From DASWKG01 sp036396755 (GTDB taxonomy: Bacteria; Actinomycetota; UBA4738; CALAEC01), in assembly GCA_036396755.1 (NCBI GenBank), contig DASWKG010000005.1, forward strand, positions 1 through 7,313: a DNA stretch of 7,313 nucleotides, read 5' to 3'. Shown piece after piece: positions 1 through 6,570 of the stretch (position 1 is the first letter of the stretch; every line of letters starts with the position of its first letter). A model generated the notes under the pieces. The model was not told the DNA's origin, made no database searches, and worked only from the letters and a program-made list of their open reading frames with translations. Made by a program: the position numbers and the translations under genes.

Positions 1-408
1 TCCACCGAGCGACGCGGGGATCGCAACGCCGAACTCGAGCCCGGCGAGGGAGTGGGCGAGCGCGACGCCGGCGAGAGCGGGGAGCGGCATCGCCCCCCCG
101 GCGGTGATGCGGCTCCCGTCGCGCGCCGCCCATCGGTAGGACCGGCCGAGCCGAAGGACGATCCCCGGGAACCCGGCGTCGGCGATCAGCACGTTCGACC
201 CCTTGCCGATCACCAGCAGCGGCAGCTCCGTCTCCGCGACCGCGACGGCGATCGCGGAGAGGTCGCCCGAGGACTCGGCCTCGACGTAGAGGGAGGCGGG
301 GCCGCCGAGCCGGAAGGAGGTGAGCGGCGCCAGCGGGAAGCCCGGACGGAGGCGCTCGCCCAGCCGCGGCCGGAGCAGCTCCTCGCCTCGCAGCACCCGC
401 TCGCTCAT
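1..408 (-). CDS. murB: UDP-N-acetylmuramate dehydrogenase MurB, N-terminal part (runs off the window)
   Basis: MurB is the cytoplasmic FAD enzyme that reduces UDP-GlcNAc-enolpyruvate with NADPH to UDP-MurNAc, the substrate of MurC. The first 136 codons are visible and stay open to position 1. Seen in the translation: TSFRLGGPA (residues 30-38), the FAD-binding segment VIGKGSNVLIAD (66-77) followed by GFPGIVLRL, then AGGAMPLPALA (103-113) and GLEFGVAIPASLGG (123-136). These match the FAD-binding domain in the order found in MurB. The substrate-binding C-terminal domain and the catalytic residues lie outside the window. The ATG at 408 overlaps the murC TGA by 4 nt (ATGA). The purine run GGGGGAG sits only 2 nt before this ATG, which is very close, so a GTG at 396 is a weaker alternative start. 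Close coupling to murC suggests co-translation. The family call is secure; the exact start is slightly less so. Confidence 0.95.
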   Translation of the reverse strand, partial: MSERVLRGEELLRPRLGERLRPGFPLAPLTSFRLGGPASLYVEAESSGDLSAIAVAVAETELPLLVIGKGSNVLIADAGFPGIVLRLGRSYRWAARDGSRITAGGAMPLPALAGVALAHSLAGLEFGVAIPASLGG

Positions 409-1823
409 CGCTCCCCCATCCGGGCGATCGTCTCCTCACCCACCATCGTGATGTCTCCCGCCCCGAGGGTGAGGACGAGGTCGCCGTCGCGGACCTCGCC
501 CGCGAGGAACGGCGCGACCTCGACCCGTGACGGCAGGTAGACGGCCCGGACACCCGGGTGCGCCTCGACGAGGGCGTCGAGCACCAGCTTCCCCGAGACG
601 CCCGGCACCGGCGCTTCGCCGGCGCCGTAGACGTCGGTCACCACGACCACGTCGGCCTTCCCCAGGGAGCCACCGAGCGCTCCCCACAGCGCCGCGGTGC
701 GCGAGTACCGGTGGGGCTGGAAGACGGCGATGATGCGCCGCGACGAGGGATCCCGCTGGGCCGCCTCGAGCGTCGCGGCGATCTCGGTCGGGTGGTGCGC
801 GTAGTCGTCGACGAACCGCGCTCCGGCCGCGTTCCCGCGCAGCTCGAACCGCCGCCGGACCCCGGTGAACGCCGAGAGGGCCCGGACCGCCTCCGCGGAC
901 GGGACCCCGACGGCACGAGCCGCCACGAGGGCGGCCGTCGCGTTCGAAAGCGTGTGGAGGCCGGGGAGGCCGAGGTCGAGCTCGACGCCACTGCCCTCCA
1001 GGTCCACCCGTGCCCACCACCGGTTTCCGCGAACGGACCACTCGACGATCCGTGCGTCGCTGCCGTCTGCCTGCCCGTAGGTGATGAGCTCGGCCCCGCT
1101 CTCGCGCGCCACGCGCATCGCCCCCTCGTCGTCGGCGCAGGCGATCACGAGCCCCGCCCCTCGGCAGAACGCGATGAACGCGGCCTCGAGCGCCTCCCCG
1201 CTGCCGTAGAACTCGAGGTGCTCCTCCTCGACGTTCGTCACGACGGCGACCTCGGGCCGGAGCAGGAGGAAGGAGCCGTCGGACTCGTCGGCCTCGGCGA
1301 CGAAGAGGTCGCCGGTGCCGGAGCGCGCGTTGCTGCCGCTCTCGTTCAGGTCACCGCCGATCACGTAGGTGGGCTCCAGGCCGGCGGCCTCGAGGACGAC
1401 CGCGACCATCGAGGTCGTCGTGGTCTTCCCGTGGGTGCCCGCGACCGCGAGGCCGCGCCGCTCGGCCATCAGCGCGGCGAGCACCTGCGCCCTCGCGAGC
1501 ACCGGGATCTCCCGCTCGGCGGCGGCGAGCACCTCGGGGTTGTCGGGACGGATCGCGGTGGAGACCACCACCGCCCCCGGGCTCAGCAGGTTCTCCGGCC
1601 GGTGCCCGACCGCGATCGTCGCCCCGGCGCCGCGCAGGAGGGCCAGGCCGGGCGAGTCCTTGATGTCGGAGCCGGATACGGCGACCCCTCGCGCGAGGAG
1701 GAGGCGGGCGATCCCACTCATCCCCGCGCCGCCGATCCCGACGAGGTGGGCCGACCGGAGCCCGGCGAGATCGGGCACCGGCAGCTCCGGGATGCTGCCG
1801 GGAGGCGGGACGTACCCCGTCAC
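405..1823 (-). CDS. murC: UDP-N-acetylmuramate--L-alanine ligase MurC
   Basis: MurC is the cytoplasmic ATP-dependent ligase that adds L-alanine to UDP-MurNAc, the first step in building the stem peptide. The 472-residue product has the usual three-domain length. The N-terminal nucleotide-sugar domain shows GIGGAGMSGIA (29-39) and SGSD (50-53). The central ATPase domain shows the P-loop AGTHGKTTTTSM (128-139), EADESDGSF (177-185) and TNVEEEHLEFYG (196-207). The C-terminal domain shows GVRRRFE (321-327), FVDDYAHHPTEI (337-348), FQPHRYSRT (368-376) and LGAGD (453-457). The first of these rule out MurD, MurE and MurF. The GTG start at 1823 overlaps the murG stop by 4 nt (GTGA) and leaves a short lead before the GxGGxGM motif. 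The reading frame is open upstream to 2678, but that extension lies inside murG and is not real. The region usually read as DHLD in MurC is EHLE here, and the HN pair near residue 290 is HT. Confidence 0.98.
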   Translation of the reverse strand: MTGYVPPPGSIPELPVPDLAGLRSAHLVGIGGAGMSGIARLLLARGVAVSGSDIKDSPGLALLRGAGATIAVGHRPENLLSPGAVVVSTAIRPDNPEVLAAAEREIPVLARAQVLAALMAERRGLAVAGTHGKTTTTSMVAVVLEAAGLEPTYVIGGDLNESGSNARSGTGDLFVAEADESDGSFLLLRPEVAVVTNVEEEHLEFYGSGEALEAAFIAFCRGAGLVIACADDEGAMRVARESGAELITYGQADGSDARIVEWSVRGNRWWARVDLEGSGVELDLGLPGLHTLSNATAALVAARAVGVPSAEAVRALSAFTGVRRRFELRGNAAGARFVDDYAHHPTEIAATLEAAQRDPSSRRIIAVFQPHRYSRTAALWGALGGSLGKADVVVVTDVYGAGEAPVPGVSGKLVLDALVEAHPGVRAVYLPSRVEVAPFLAGEVRDGDLVLTLGAGDITMVGEETIARMGER

Positions 1824-2923
1824 GGGAGGACCCCCACCACGACATCGGCGAGCGCGTCGGCGGCCGCGGGGCGCCCGAAGGCCTCCGAGCGCTCGGCCAT
1901 CGCCCGGAGCTGCTCCGGTCCTCCGAGCAGCTCCTCGATCCGCTCCGAAAGGGTCACCGGGGTCAGCTGGTCGTCGAGGAGCACGCTCGCGCCGCCGGCC
2001 CGCTGGAGCGCACGGGCGTTCGCCTCCTGATGCCGCGCGGTCGCGTAGGGGTAGGGGACCAAGAGCGCCGGCAGCCCGCACACCGCAAGCTCGGCGATCG
2101 TCGTCGCGCCGGCGCGGCTCACCACGAGGTCGGCCGCGGCGTAGACGAGCTCCATCTCCTCGACGAAGGAGAGCCAGCGCACGATCAGCTCGCCGGTTCG
2201 GGGCATGTGCAGACGCACCTCCTCCTCGTGCGCGGCGCCCGTGATGAGCAGGAGCTGCAGATCGCTCCGCCCGGCGAGCCGCCGGGCGGCGCCCAAGGTC
2301 GCGCGGTCCAGATGGAGCGCGCCCTGGCTGCCGCCGAAGACGACGATCGTGCGCCGATCCGGCTCGAGCCCGAAGCGTCGGTGCGCCTCGGCCCGGAGCG
2401 TCTCGCGGCTCATGGGGACCCGAAGGACCCGCTCGCGGACGGGGTTCCCGGTCACGAACGTCACCGTCCGCCGCGGCAGGCGGTCGGCCGCCTCGGCGAA
2501 CGACAGCGCCACCACCTTGGCCCAGCGAGCCGCGAGCCGGTTCGCCGCCCCCGGCACGGCGTTCTGCTCGTGCACGACGAGCGGCCTTCCCTCCCGCCAC
2601 GCGGCGATCGACACGGGGACGCCCACGTAGCCACCCATGGAGACCACGACGTCCGCCCCACGGACGAACGGCCGGCATCGATGTGCGGCGCGGAGCGCCG
2701 AGAAGGGGGCCGCCAGCGCGGCGGGCGTCGCGCGGCGGACGAACGGGCGCGCCTCGACCGTAACCAGCGGGAATCCGGCGGGGGGCACCATGCGCGACTC
2801 GGTGCCGCCGGCCCGCCCGATGAAGCGAACCTCCGCGCCGGCCCGGTCCCGCAGCCGTGCGGCGAGCGCGAGACCGGGGAAGACATGTCCCGCGGTGCCC
2901 CCGGCGGCGATCAGGACCCGCAC
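1820..2923 (-). CDS. murG: UDP-GlcNAc:undecaprenyl-pyrophosphoryl-MurNAc-pentapeptide GlcNAc transferase MurG
   Basis: MurG is a GT-B fold glycosyltransferase on the inner face of the membrane. It adds GlcNAc from UDP-GlcNAc to lipid I to make lipid II. The 367-residue length is typical. Visible motifs in order are the glycine loop GGTAGHVFP (8-16), MGGYVGVPV (96-104), HEQNAVPGAANR (118-129), GGSQGA (197-202), and the UDP-GlcNAc-binding stretch from SRAGATTIAELA (269-280) to RHQEANA (297-303). Glu277 and Gln299 sit where the family's donor-binding Glu and Gln are found. The GGTAGH form, with Ala in place of the Gly in E. coli GGTGGH, is common in Actinobacteria. The GTG start at 2923 puts the N-terminal beta strand (MRVLIAAGGT) at the expected distance from the glycine loop. 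It lies 7 nt after the ftsW stop, with GAGGA 4 nt upstream. The 3' end overlaps murC. Confidence 0.98.
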   Translation of the reverse strand: MRVLIAAGGTAGHVFPGLALAARLRDRAGAEVRFIGRAGGTESRMVPPAGFPLVTVEARPFVRRATPAALAAPFSALRAAHRCRPFVRGADVVVSMGGYVGVPVSIAAWREGRPLVVHEQNAVPGAANRLAARWAKVVALSFAEAADRLPRRTVTFVTGNPVRERVLRVPMSRETLRAEAHRRFGLEPDRRTIVVFGGSQGALHLDRATLGAARRLAGRSDLQLLLITGAAHEEEVRLHMPRTGELIVRWLSFVEEMELVYAAADLVVSRAGATTIAELAVCGLPALLVPYPYATARHQEANARALQRAGGASVLLDDQLTPVTLSERIEELLGGPEQLRAMAERSEAFGRPAAADALADVVVGVLP

Positions 2924-2927
2924 GCGG

Positions 2928-2932
2928 TCCTC
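2928..2932 (-). promoter_or_regulatory. Probable Shine-Dalgarno site of murG, overlapping the ftsW stop
   Basis: GAGGA shares bases with the ftsW TGA (2933-2931) and lies 4 nt before the murG GTG at 2923. Spacing is short, but the overlap would let a ribosome ending on ftsW restart on murG. Confidence 0.55.
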
Positions 2933-4127
2933 ACCGCCGGCGAGCGGATCGTCGCCCGATGGAGACGAGCATCCCCACCCCGACCATGCACGCGACGAGC
3001 GACGACCCCCCGAACGACACGAGCGGGAGCGGGACGCCGGTGATCGGCAGCATCCCGGTGACCGCGCCGAGGTTCACGAGGGCCTGCACCCCGATCCAGC
3101 CGGTGATCCCGGCGGCGAGGAGGCGGCCGAACGCGTCGGGCGCGCGCATCGCGATCCGAGTGCCGGCCCACACGAGCGCGCCGAAGAGCGCCAGCACGAC
3201 CAGCATCCCGAGGAGCCCGAGCTCCTCGCCGATGATCGAGAAGATGAAGTCGGTGTGCGCGTTCGGGACGTAGAGCCACTTCTGTCGTCCCGCGCCCAGG
3301 CCGAGGCCGAGCGGTCCCCCCGACGTCAGTCCGATCAGCGATTGGATCACCTGGTAGCCGCTCCCCTGCGGGTCGGCCCAGGGGTCGAGGAAGGAGACGA
3401 ACCGCGTCCAGCGATAGCCCTCGAGCCGGATGAGCCCGAGCCCGAGCACCGCGGTCCCGAGCCCCCCGATCAGGAGATGCTTCATCCGCGCGCCGGCCAC
3501 GAAGAGCAGGACGAAGACGCACGCGACGATGATCACCGCGGTACCGAGGTCGGGCTGCAGCATGATGAGGAGGCCGAGGCCCGCGACGACCGGGACCAGC
3601 GGCACGACCAGCAGCCGCAGGTCGTGGAGCCGGTCCCAGCGGCGGGCGAGGAGCGCTGCCCCGAAGGTGATGACGGCCAGCTTCGCGAACTCCGACGGCT
3701 GCACGGTGACGGGGCCGAGCTCCAGCCAGCGGGCGGATCCGCCCGCCACGGTGCCGGCAGCCGGATGCAGGACGAGCACCAACAGCGCGGCGACCAGCAG
3801 CAGCAACGGCACGCACAGCCGCTCCCACGCGCGGTACGACATCCGCGCTGCCAGCATCATGCCCAGGGTCCCGACGAACGCGAAGACGAGCTGCCGCCGG
3901 AAGAACAGGAAGCTGGACCCGTAGCGCGTGTAGGCCTCGACCGAGGAGGCCGACAGGACCATGACGAGGCCCACGAGCACGAGGGCCAGCGTCGAGAGCA
4001 ACAGCACCGCGATCGTCGCGTCGGGCCGCGCCGCCGCCCGGTGCGCGGGGCGCGCGGCCGCCTCCCCCGGGCGCACCACGCGCAGGTGGGGGGCTCGCCG
4101 GGACGGCGCCGTCGCGGTGCTCGCCAT
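2931..4127 (-). CDS. ftsW: Septal peptidoglycan polymerase FtsW (SEDS family)
   Basis: FtsW is a SEDS glycosyltransferase in the cytoplasmic membrane. It polymerises lipid II into glycan strands at the septum, together with a class B penicillin-binding protein. The 398-residue product has about ten hydrophobic segments between residues 38 and 390. Family motifs include SARWLELGPVTVQPSEFAKL (131-150), LQPDLGTA (190-197), DPWADPQGSGYQVIQS (248-263), the HTDFIFSIIGEELG block (291-304), and GVPLPLVSFGGSS (364-376). Asp293 in HTDF aligns with Asp262 of E. coli RodA, regarded as catalytic. RodA and SpoVE are relatives, but the position between murD and murG supports FtsW. A basic, Ala/Pro-rich tail of about 35 residues precedes the first membrane segment, and the C-terminus is a short Arg-rich end. 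The ATG at 4127 was chosen because GGGGAGG lies 6 nt upstream and the start overlaps the murD stop (TGATG). The open frame further upstream is inside murD. Confidence 0.97.
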   Translation of the reverse strand: MASTATAPSRRAPHLRVVRPGEAAARPAHRAAARPDATIAVLLLSTLALVLVGLVMVLSASSVEAYTRYGSSFLFFRRQLVFAFVGTLGMMLAARMSYRAWERLCVPLLLLVAALLVLVLHPAAGTVAGGSARWLELGPVTVQPSEFAKLAVITFGAALLARRWDRLHDLRLLVVPLVPVVAGLGLLIMLQPDLGTAVIIVACVFVLLFVAGARMKHLLIGGLGTAVLGLGLIRLEGYRWTRFVSFLDPWADPQGSGYQVIQSLIGLTSGGPLGLGLGAGRQKWLYVPNAHTDFIFSIIGEELGLLGMLVVLALFGALVWAGTRIAMRAPDAFGRLLAAGITGWIGVQALVNLGAVTGMLPITGVPLPLVSFGGSSLVACMVGVGMLVSIGRRSARRR

Positions 4128-5509
4128 CACGCACCTCCCCGGGCCGCGATGGCCGCGGCCGCGGCAGCGAACCGGTCGCCGCGCTCCGCGTAGTCGCGGA
4201 ACATGTCCTGGCTCGCGCAGGCCGGCGCCAGCAGCACCGTCCCGTCCGGGCGCGCTCGCTCGTGCGCGAGCTCGGTCGCCTCCTCGATGCTCCCGGCACG
4301 ATCGACCGGGATCCGGCCCTCGAACAGGACCTCGAGCTCGTCGGCGGCCTCGCCCAGGACGACCAGAGCGCGCAGGTGGGACGCGCCATCCAGCAGCGGC
4401 GAGAGATCGACGCCCTTGCTCAACCCGCCGGCGATGAGCACGGCCTCGGGCCAAGCGGCGATCGCGCCCAGAGCGGCGTGCGGGTTCGTGGCCTTCGAGT
4501 CGTCGACGAACCGAACGCCTCCGGCCTCGGCAACGATCGCCCCGCGGTGCGGCAGCGGCCGGAACGACCGGAGCGCATCGGCGACGGCCCCAGGCTCGAT
4601 CGGGAACGAGAGAGCGGCGGCCGCGGCCGCGGCGGCGTCGGCCCGGTGGGCCGGCGCGTCCGCCGCGAGGGCGCCCAGCCGGACCTCGCCGTCGAGACGC
4701 GCGACGAGCTCGTCGCCCGCGAACCCCACTTCGCCATCGGCGGGCTCGCCGAGCGTGAACCACACGACACGACACGTCGCCGACCTCGACAACGCCGCCG
4801 CCGCAGCGTCGTCGCGGTTGCCGACGTGCGTGTCGCCGGGGCCCTGGAGCGCGTGGATGCGCGCCTTCGCGCCGGCGTAGGCGTCCATGCCCCCGTGCCA
4901 GTCGAGGTGGTCGGGGGCGAGGTTCAAGAGGACCGAGACGCGCGGGTGCAGACGGTGATGGAAGCGCAGCTGGAAGGAGGATGCCTCCACGGCGAGCGCG
5001 TCGTGGCCCTCGAGGGCGGCGAGCGCGAACGGGTGGCCCGCGTTCCCGCACGCGATCGCGTCGAGCCCCGACGCCCGCATCGCGGCGGCGATCATCTCGG
5101 TGGTCGTCGTCTTTCCGTTCGTCCCCGTGACCGCCGCGTACGGCGCGCTCGTGAGGCCCGCGCCGAGGTCGAGCTCGCTCCAGATCTCGATGCCGGCCTC
5201 GGCGGCCCACCGCAGGACCGGCGCGTGCTCGGGCACCCCGGGGCTCGTCACGAGGACGTCGACGCCGGCCAGGTGCTCGGGGGCGTGCGTGCCGGCGAGC
5301 ACGCTCGCGCCCAGCGACTCCGCCTCGGCCGCCGCGCTCCGCACCTGCTCGCGAGGGAGCGCCTCGGTCACCACCACCTCGGCCCCGAGCCCCCGCAGCA
5401 CGCGGACGGCGGCGAGGCCGCTGGCACCGAGGCCCACCACGGCGATGCGCCGGCCGTCGGCGTCGAGGCGCTGGGCGACGTCACGCGGGCGGCGCCGGTC
5501 ATCGGTCAT
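4127..5509 (-). CDS. murD: UDP-N-acetylmuramoyl-L-alanine--D-glutamate ligase MurD
   Basis: MurD is the cytoplasmic ATP-dependent ligase that adds D-glutamate to UDP-MurNAc-L-Ala. The product is 460 residues, normal for the family. Domain 1 shows VVGLGASG (24-31) and TSPGVP (88-93). The ATPase domain shows the P-loop GTNGKTTTTEM (129-139), EASSFQL (175-181), NLAPDHLDWH (196-205) and YAGAKARI (211-218), in which Lys215 is in the place of the carbamylated lysine. Domain 3 shows FVDDSKATNPHA (334-345), GGLSKGVDL (361-369) and LAPACASQDMF (427-437). DSKATN and PACAS are diagnostic of MurD. The loop normally read as HNxxNA is HRADAA (288-293), losing both asparagines. The ATG at 5509 overlaps the mraY stop by one base (TGATG). 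A GTG directly before it (5512) is an equally placed alternative that adds one residue. Both follow a GGGGAGG. The frame is open to 6628, but that part is inside mraY. Confidence 0.98.
   Translation of the reverse strand: MTDDRRRPRDVAQRLDADGRRIAVVGLGASGLAAVRVLRGLGAEVVVTEALPREQVRSAAAEAESLGASVLAGTHAPEHLAGVDVLVTSPGVPEHAPVLRWAAEAGIEIWSELDLGAGLTSAPYAAVTGTNGKTTTTEMIAAAMRASGLDAIACGNAGHPFALAALEGHDALAVEASSFQLRFHHRLHPRVSVLLNLAPDHLDWHGGMDAYAGAKARIHALQGPGDTHVGNRDDAAAAALSRSATCRVVWFTLGEPADGEVGFAGDELVARLDGEVRLGALAADAPAHRADAAAAAAAALSFPIEPGAVADALRSFRPLPHRGAIVAEAGGVRFVDDSKATNPHAALGAIAAWPEAVLIAGGLSKGVDLSPLLDGASHLRALVVLGEAADELEVLFEGRIPVDRAGSIEEATELAHERARPDGTVLLAPACASQDMFRDYAERGDRFAAAAAAIAARGGA
4134..4140 (-). 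promoter_or_regulatory. Shine-Dalgarno site of ftsW
   Basis: GGGGAGG within the last codons of murD, 6 nt before the ATG at 4127. The preceding GTG (4130) is only 3 nt away, which favours the ATG as the ftsW start. Confidence 0.75.
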
Positions 5510-6570
5510 CACAGCTGTCCTCCCCGAGACAGGAACTCCGCGTAGAAGAGGCCGAGCCCGAACGCCACGGCGAGCCCGGCGATGATCCAGAACCGAACGA
5601 TCACCGTGAACTCGGGCCAGCCGAGCACCTCGAAGTGGTGGTGGATCGGGGCCATCCGGAAAAGCCGGCGCTTGAAGACGCGGAACGAGATGACCTGCAG
5701 GATCACCGACACGGTCTCGAGGACGAACAGGCCGCCCAGGATCACGAGCAGGAGCTGGGTGCGCGTCACGATCGCGGTGGCGGCGATCAGCCCCCCGAGC
5801 GCGAGCGACCCGGTGTCGCCCATGAAGATCTTCGCCGGCGCGGCGTTCCACCACAGGAACCCGGCCACCGCCCCCATCGCGGCCGCCGCGACGATCGCCA
5901 CGTCGAGCGAGACCGCCGGCGACACCTCGTAGCAGGCCTGGATATCCGGCAGCGCCTGGCAGGTGTGCCGGAACTGCCAGAACCCGATGATCACGTAGGC
6001 GCCCATCACCATCGCGACCGAGCCCGACGCCAGCCCATCGAGGCCGTCGGTGAGGTTCACCGCGTTCGACGTCGACGCGACCATCAGGAAGACCCACAGC
6101 GTGAACAGGACCCCGAGATGGAGCCCCGTGTCGCGGATGAACGAGATCTCGCGCGACACCGAGGTGAAGCGAGACAGCAGCAGCGTGAACCCGACCGCCA
6201 CGACGGCCTGCACGATGAGCTTCGTCGTCTTGCCGATGCCCAGCGAATGGTGGCGATGCACCTTCACGTAGTCGTCGACGAAGCCGAGGACGCCGAGCGC
6301 CACAGCGACGCCGATCACGAGCACGCCGGTGTAGGTGGTGACGGTGGTGGTCATCCGCGTGATCGCGTAGGCGAGGATCATCCCGGCGAGGATCACGAGC
6401 CCGCCCATCGTGGGGGTGCCCATCTTCTCGCGGTGCGGCGGGTTCCGAGGGTCCGTCGGCTCGCGGACCCGCTGGCCCCAGCCCAGGAACCGGAACGCGC
6501 GGATCGCGACCGGCGTCCCGAGCAGGGTCGCGAAGAGGCCGACCGCGGCGGCGATCAGGATGCTGATCAC
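5509..6570 (-). CDS. mraY: Phospho-N-acetylmuramoyl-pentapeptide-transferase MraY
   Basis: MraY is an integral membrane transferase that moves phospho-MurNAc-pentapeptide from UDP to undecaprenyl phosphate, making lipid I. The 353-residue product has ten predictable membrane segments. The catalytic motifs fall on the cytoplasmic side as expected: HREKMGTPTMGG (46-57), FVDDYVKV (97-104, Asp99 and Asp100), SNAVNLTDGLDGLA (168-181), FMGDTGSLALGG (249-260, Asp252), and MAPIHHHFE (306-314, His310-312). The segment around CYEV (213-216) and WWNAAPAKIF resembles actinobacterial MraY. The external loop of about 198-222 contains Cys204 and Cys213. The start is the GTG at 6570, which overlaps the murF stop by 4 nt (GTGA) and has GGAGGAG 5 nt upstream. 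It gives the family's N-terminus, leading straight into the first membrane segment. The frame is open to 6708, but that adds 46 Arg/Pro-rich residues inside murF and is rejected. Confidence 0.98.
   Translation of the reverse strand: MISILIAAAVGLFATLLGTPVAIRAFRFLGWGQRVREPTDPRNPPHREKMGTPTMGGLVILAGMILAYAITRMTTTVTTYTGVLVIGVAVALGVLGFVDDYVKVHRHHSLGIGKTTKLIVQAVVAVGFTLLLSRFTSVSREISFIRDTGLHLGVLFTLWVFLMVASTSNAVNLTDGLDGLASGSVAMVMGAYVIIGFWQFRHTCQALPDIQACYEVSPAVSLDVAIVAAAAMGAVAGFLWWNAAPAKIFMGDTGSLALGGLIAATAIVTRTQLLLVILGGLFVLETVSVILQVISFRVFKRRLFRMAPIHHHFEVLGWPEFTVIVRFWIIAGLAVAFGLGLFYAEFLSRGGQL
5519..5525 (-). promoter_or_regulatory. Shine-Dalgarno site of murD
   Basis: GGGGAGG within the 3' end of mraY. 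It lies 9 nt before the ATG at 5509 and 6 nt before the GTG at 5512, so both tandem starts are within range and the site does not decide between them. Confidence 0.7.

Noticed and set aside
558..2030. Long plus-strand open frame (490 codons)
   Set aside because: It lies antisense to murC and murG, its translation is rich in Arg, Pro and Gly with no family motif, and such frames are common opposite GC-rich genes because minus-strand stops are rare.
1824..2678. Upstream extension of the murC frame, which could suggest a fusion protein
   Set aside because: The extension is Arg/Pro/Ala-rich, lies within murG, and ends exactly where the GTGA overlap start and the MurC fold begin.
2637..4193. Plus-strand open frame of 518 codons
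   Set aside because: It is antisense to ftsW and part of murG. The His/Glu/Asp-rich low-complexity translation mirrors hydrophobic codons of ftsW and shows no fold or motif.
4613..4637. GC-only repeat-like tract with palindromic GCGGCCGC
   Set aside because: It encodes the alanine run of MurD residues 291-299. There are no spaced repeats to suggest a CRISPR, an origin or a mobile element.
4128..5210. Upstream extension of the ftsW frame
   Set aside because: It is entirely inside murD with no motif. The ATG at 4127 has a good ribosome site.
4262..5545. Plus-strand open frame of 427 codons
   Set aside because: It is antisense to murD, with biased composition and no recognisable motif.
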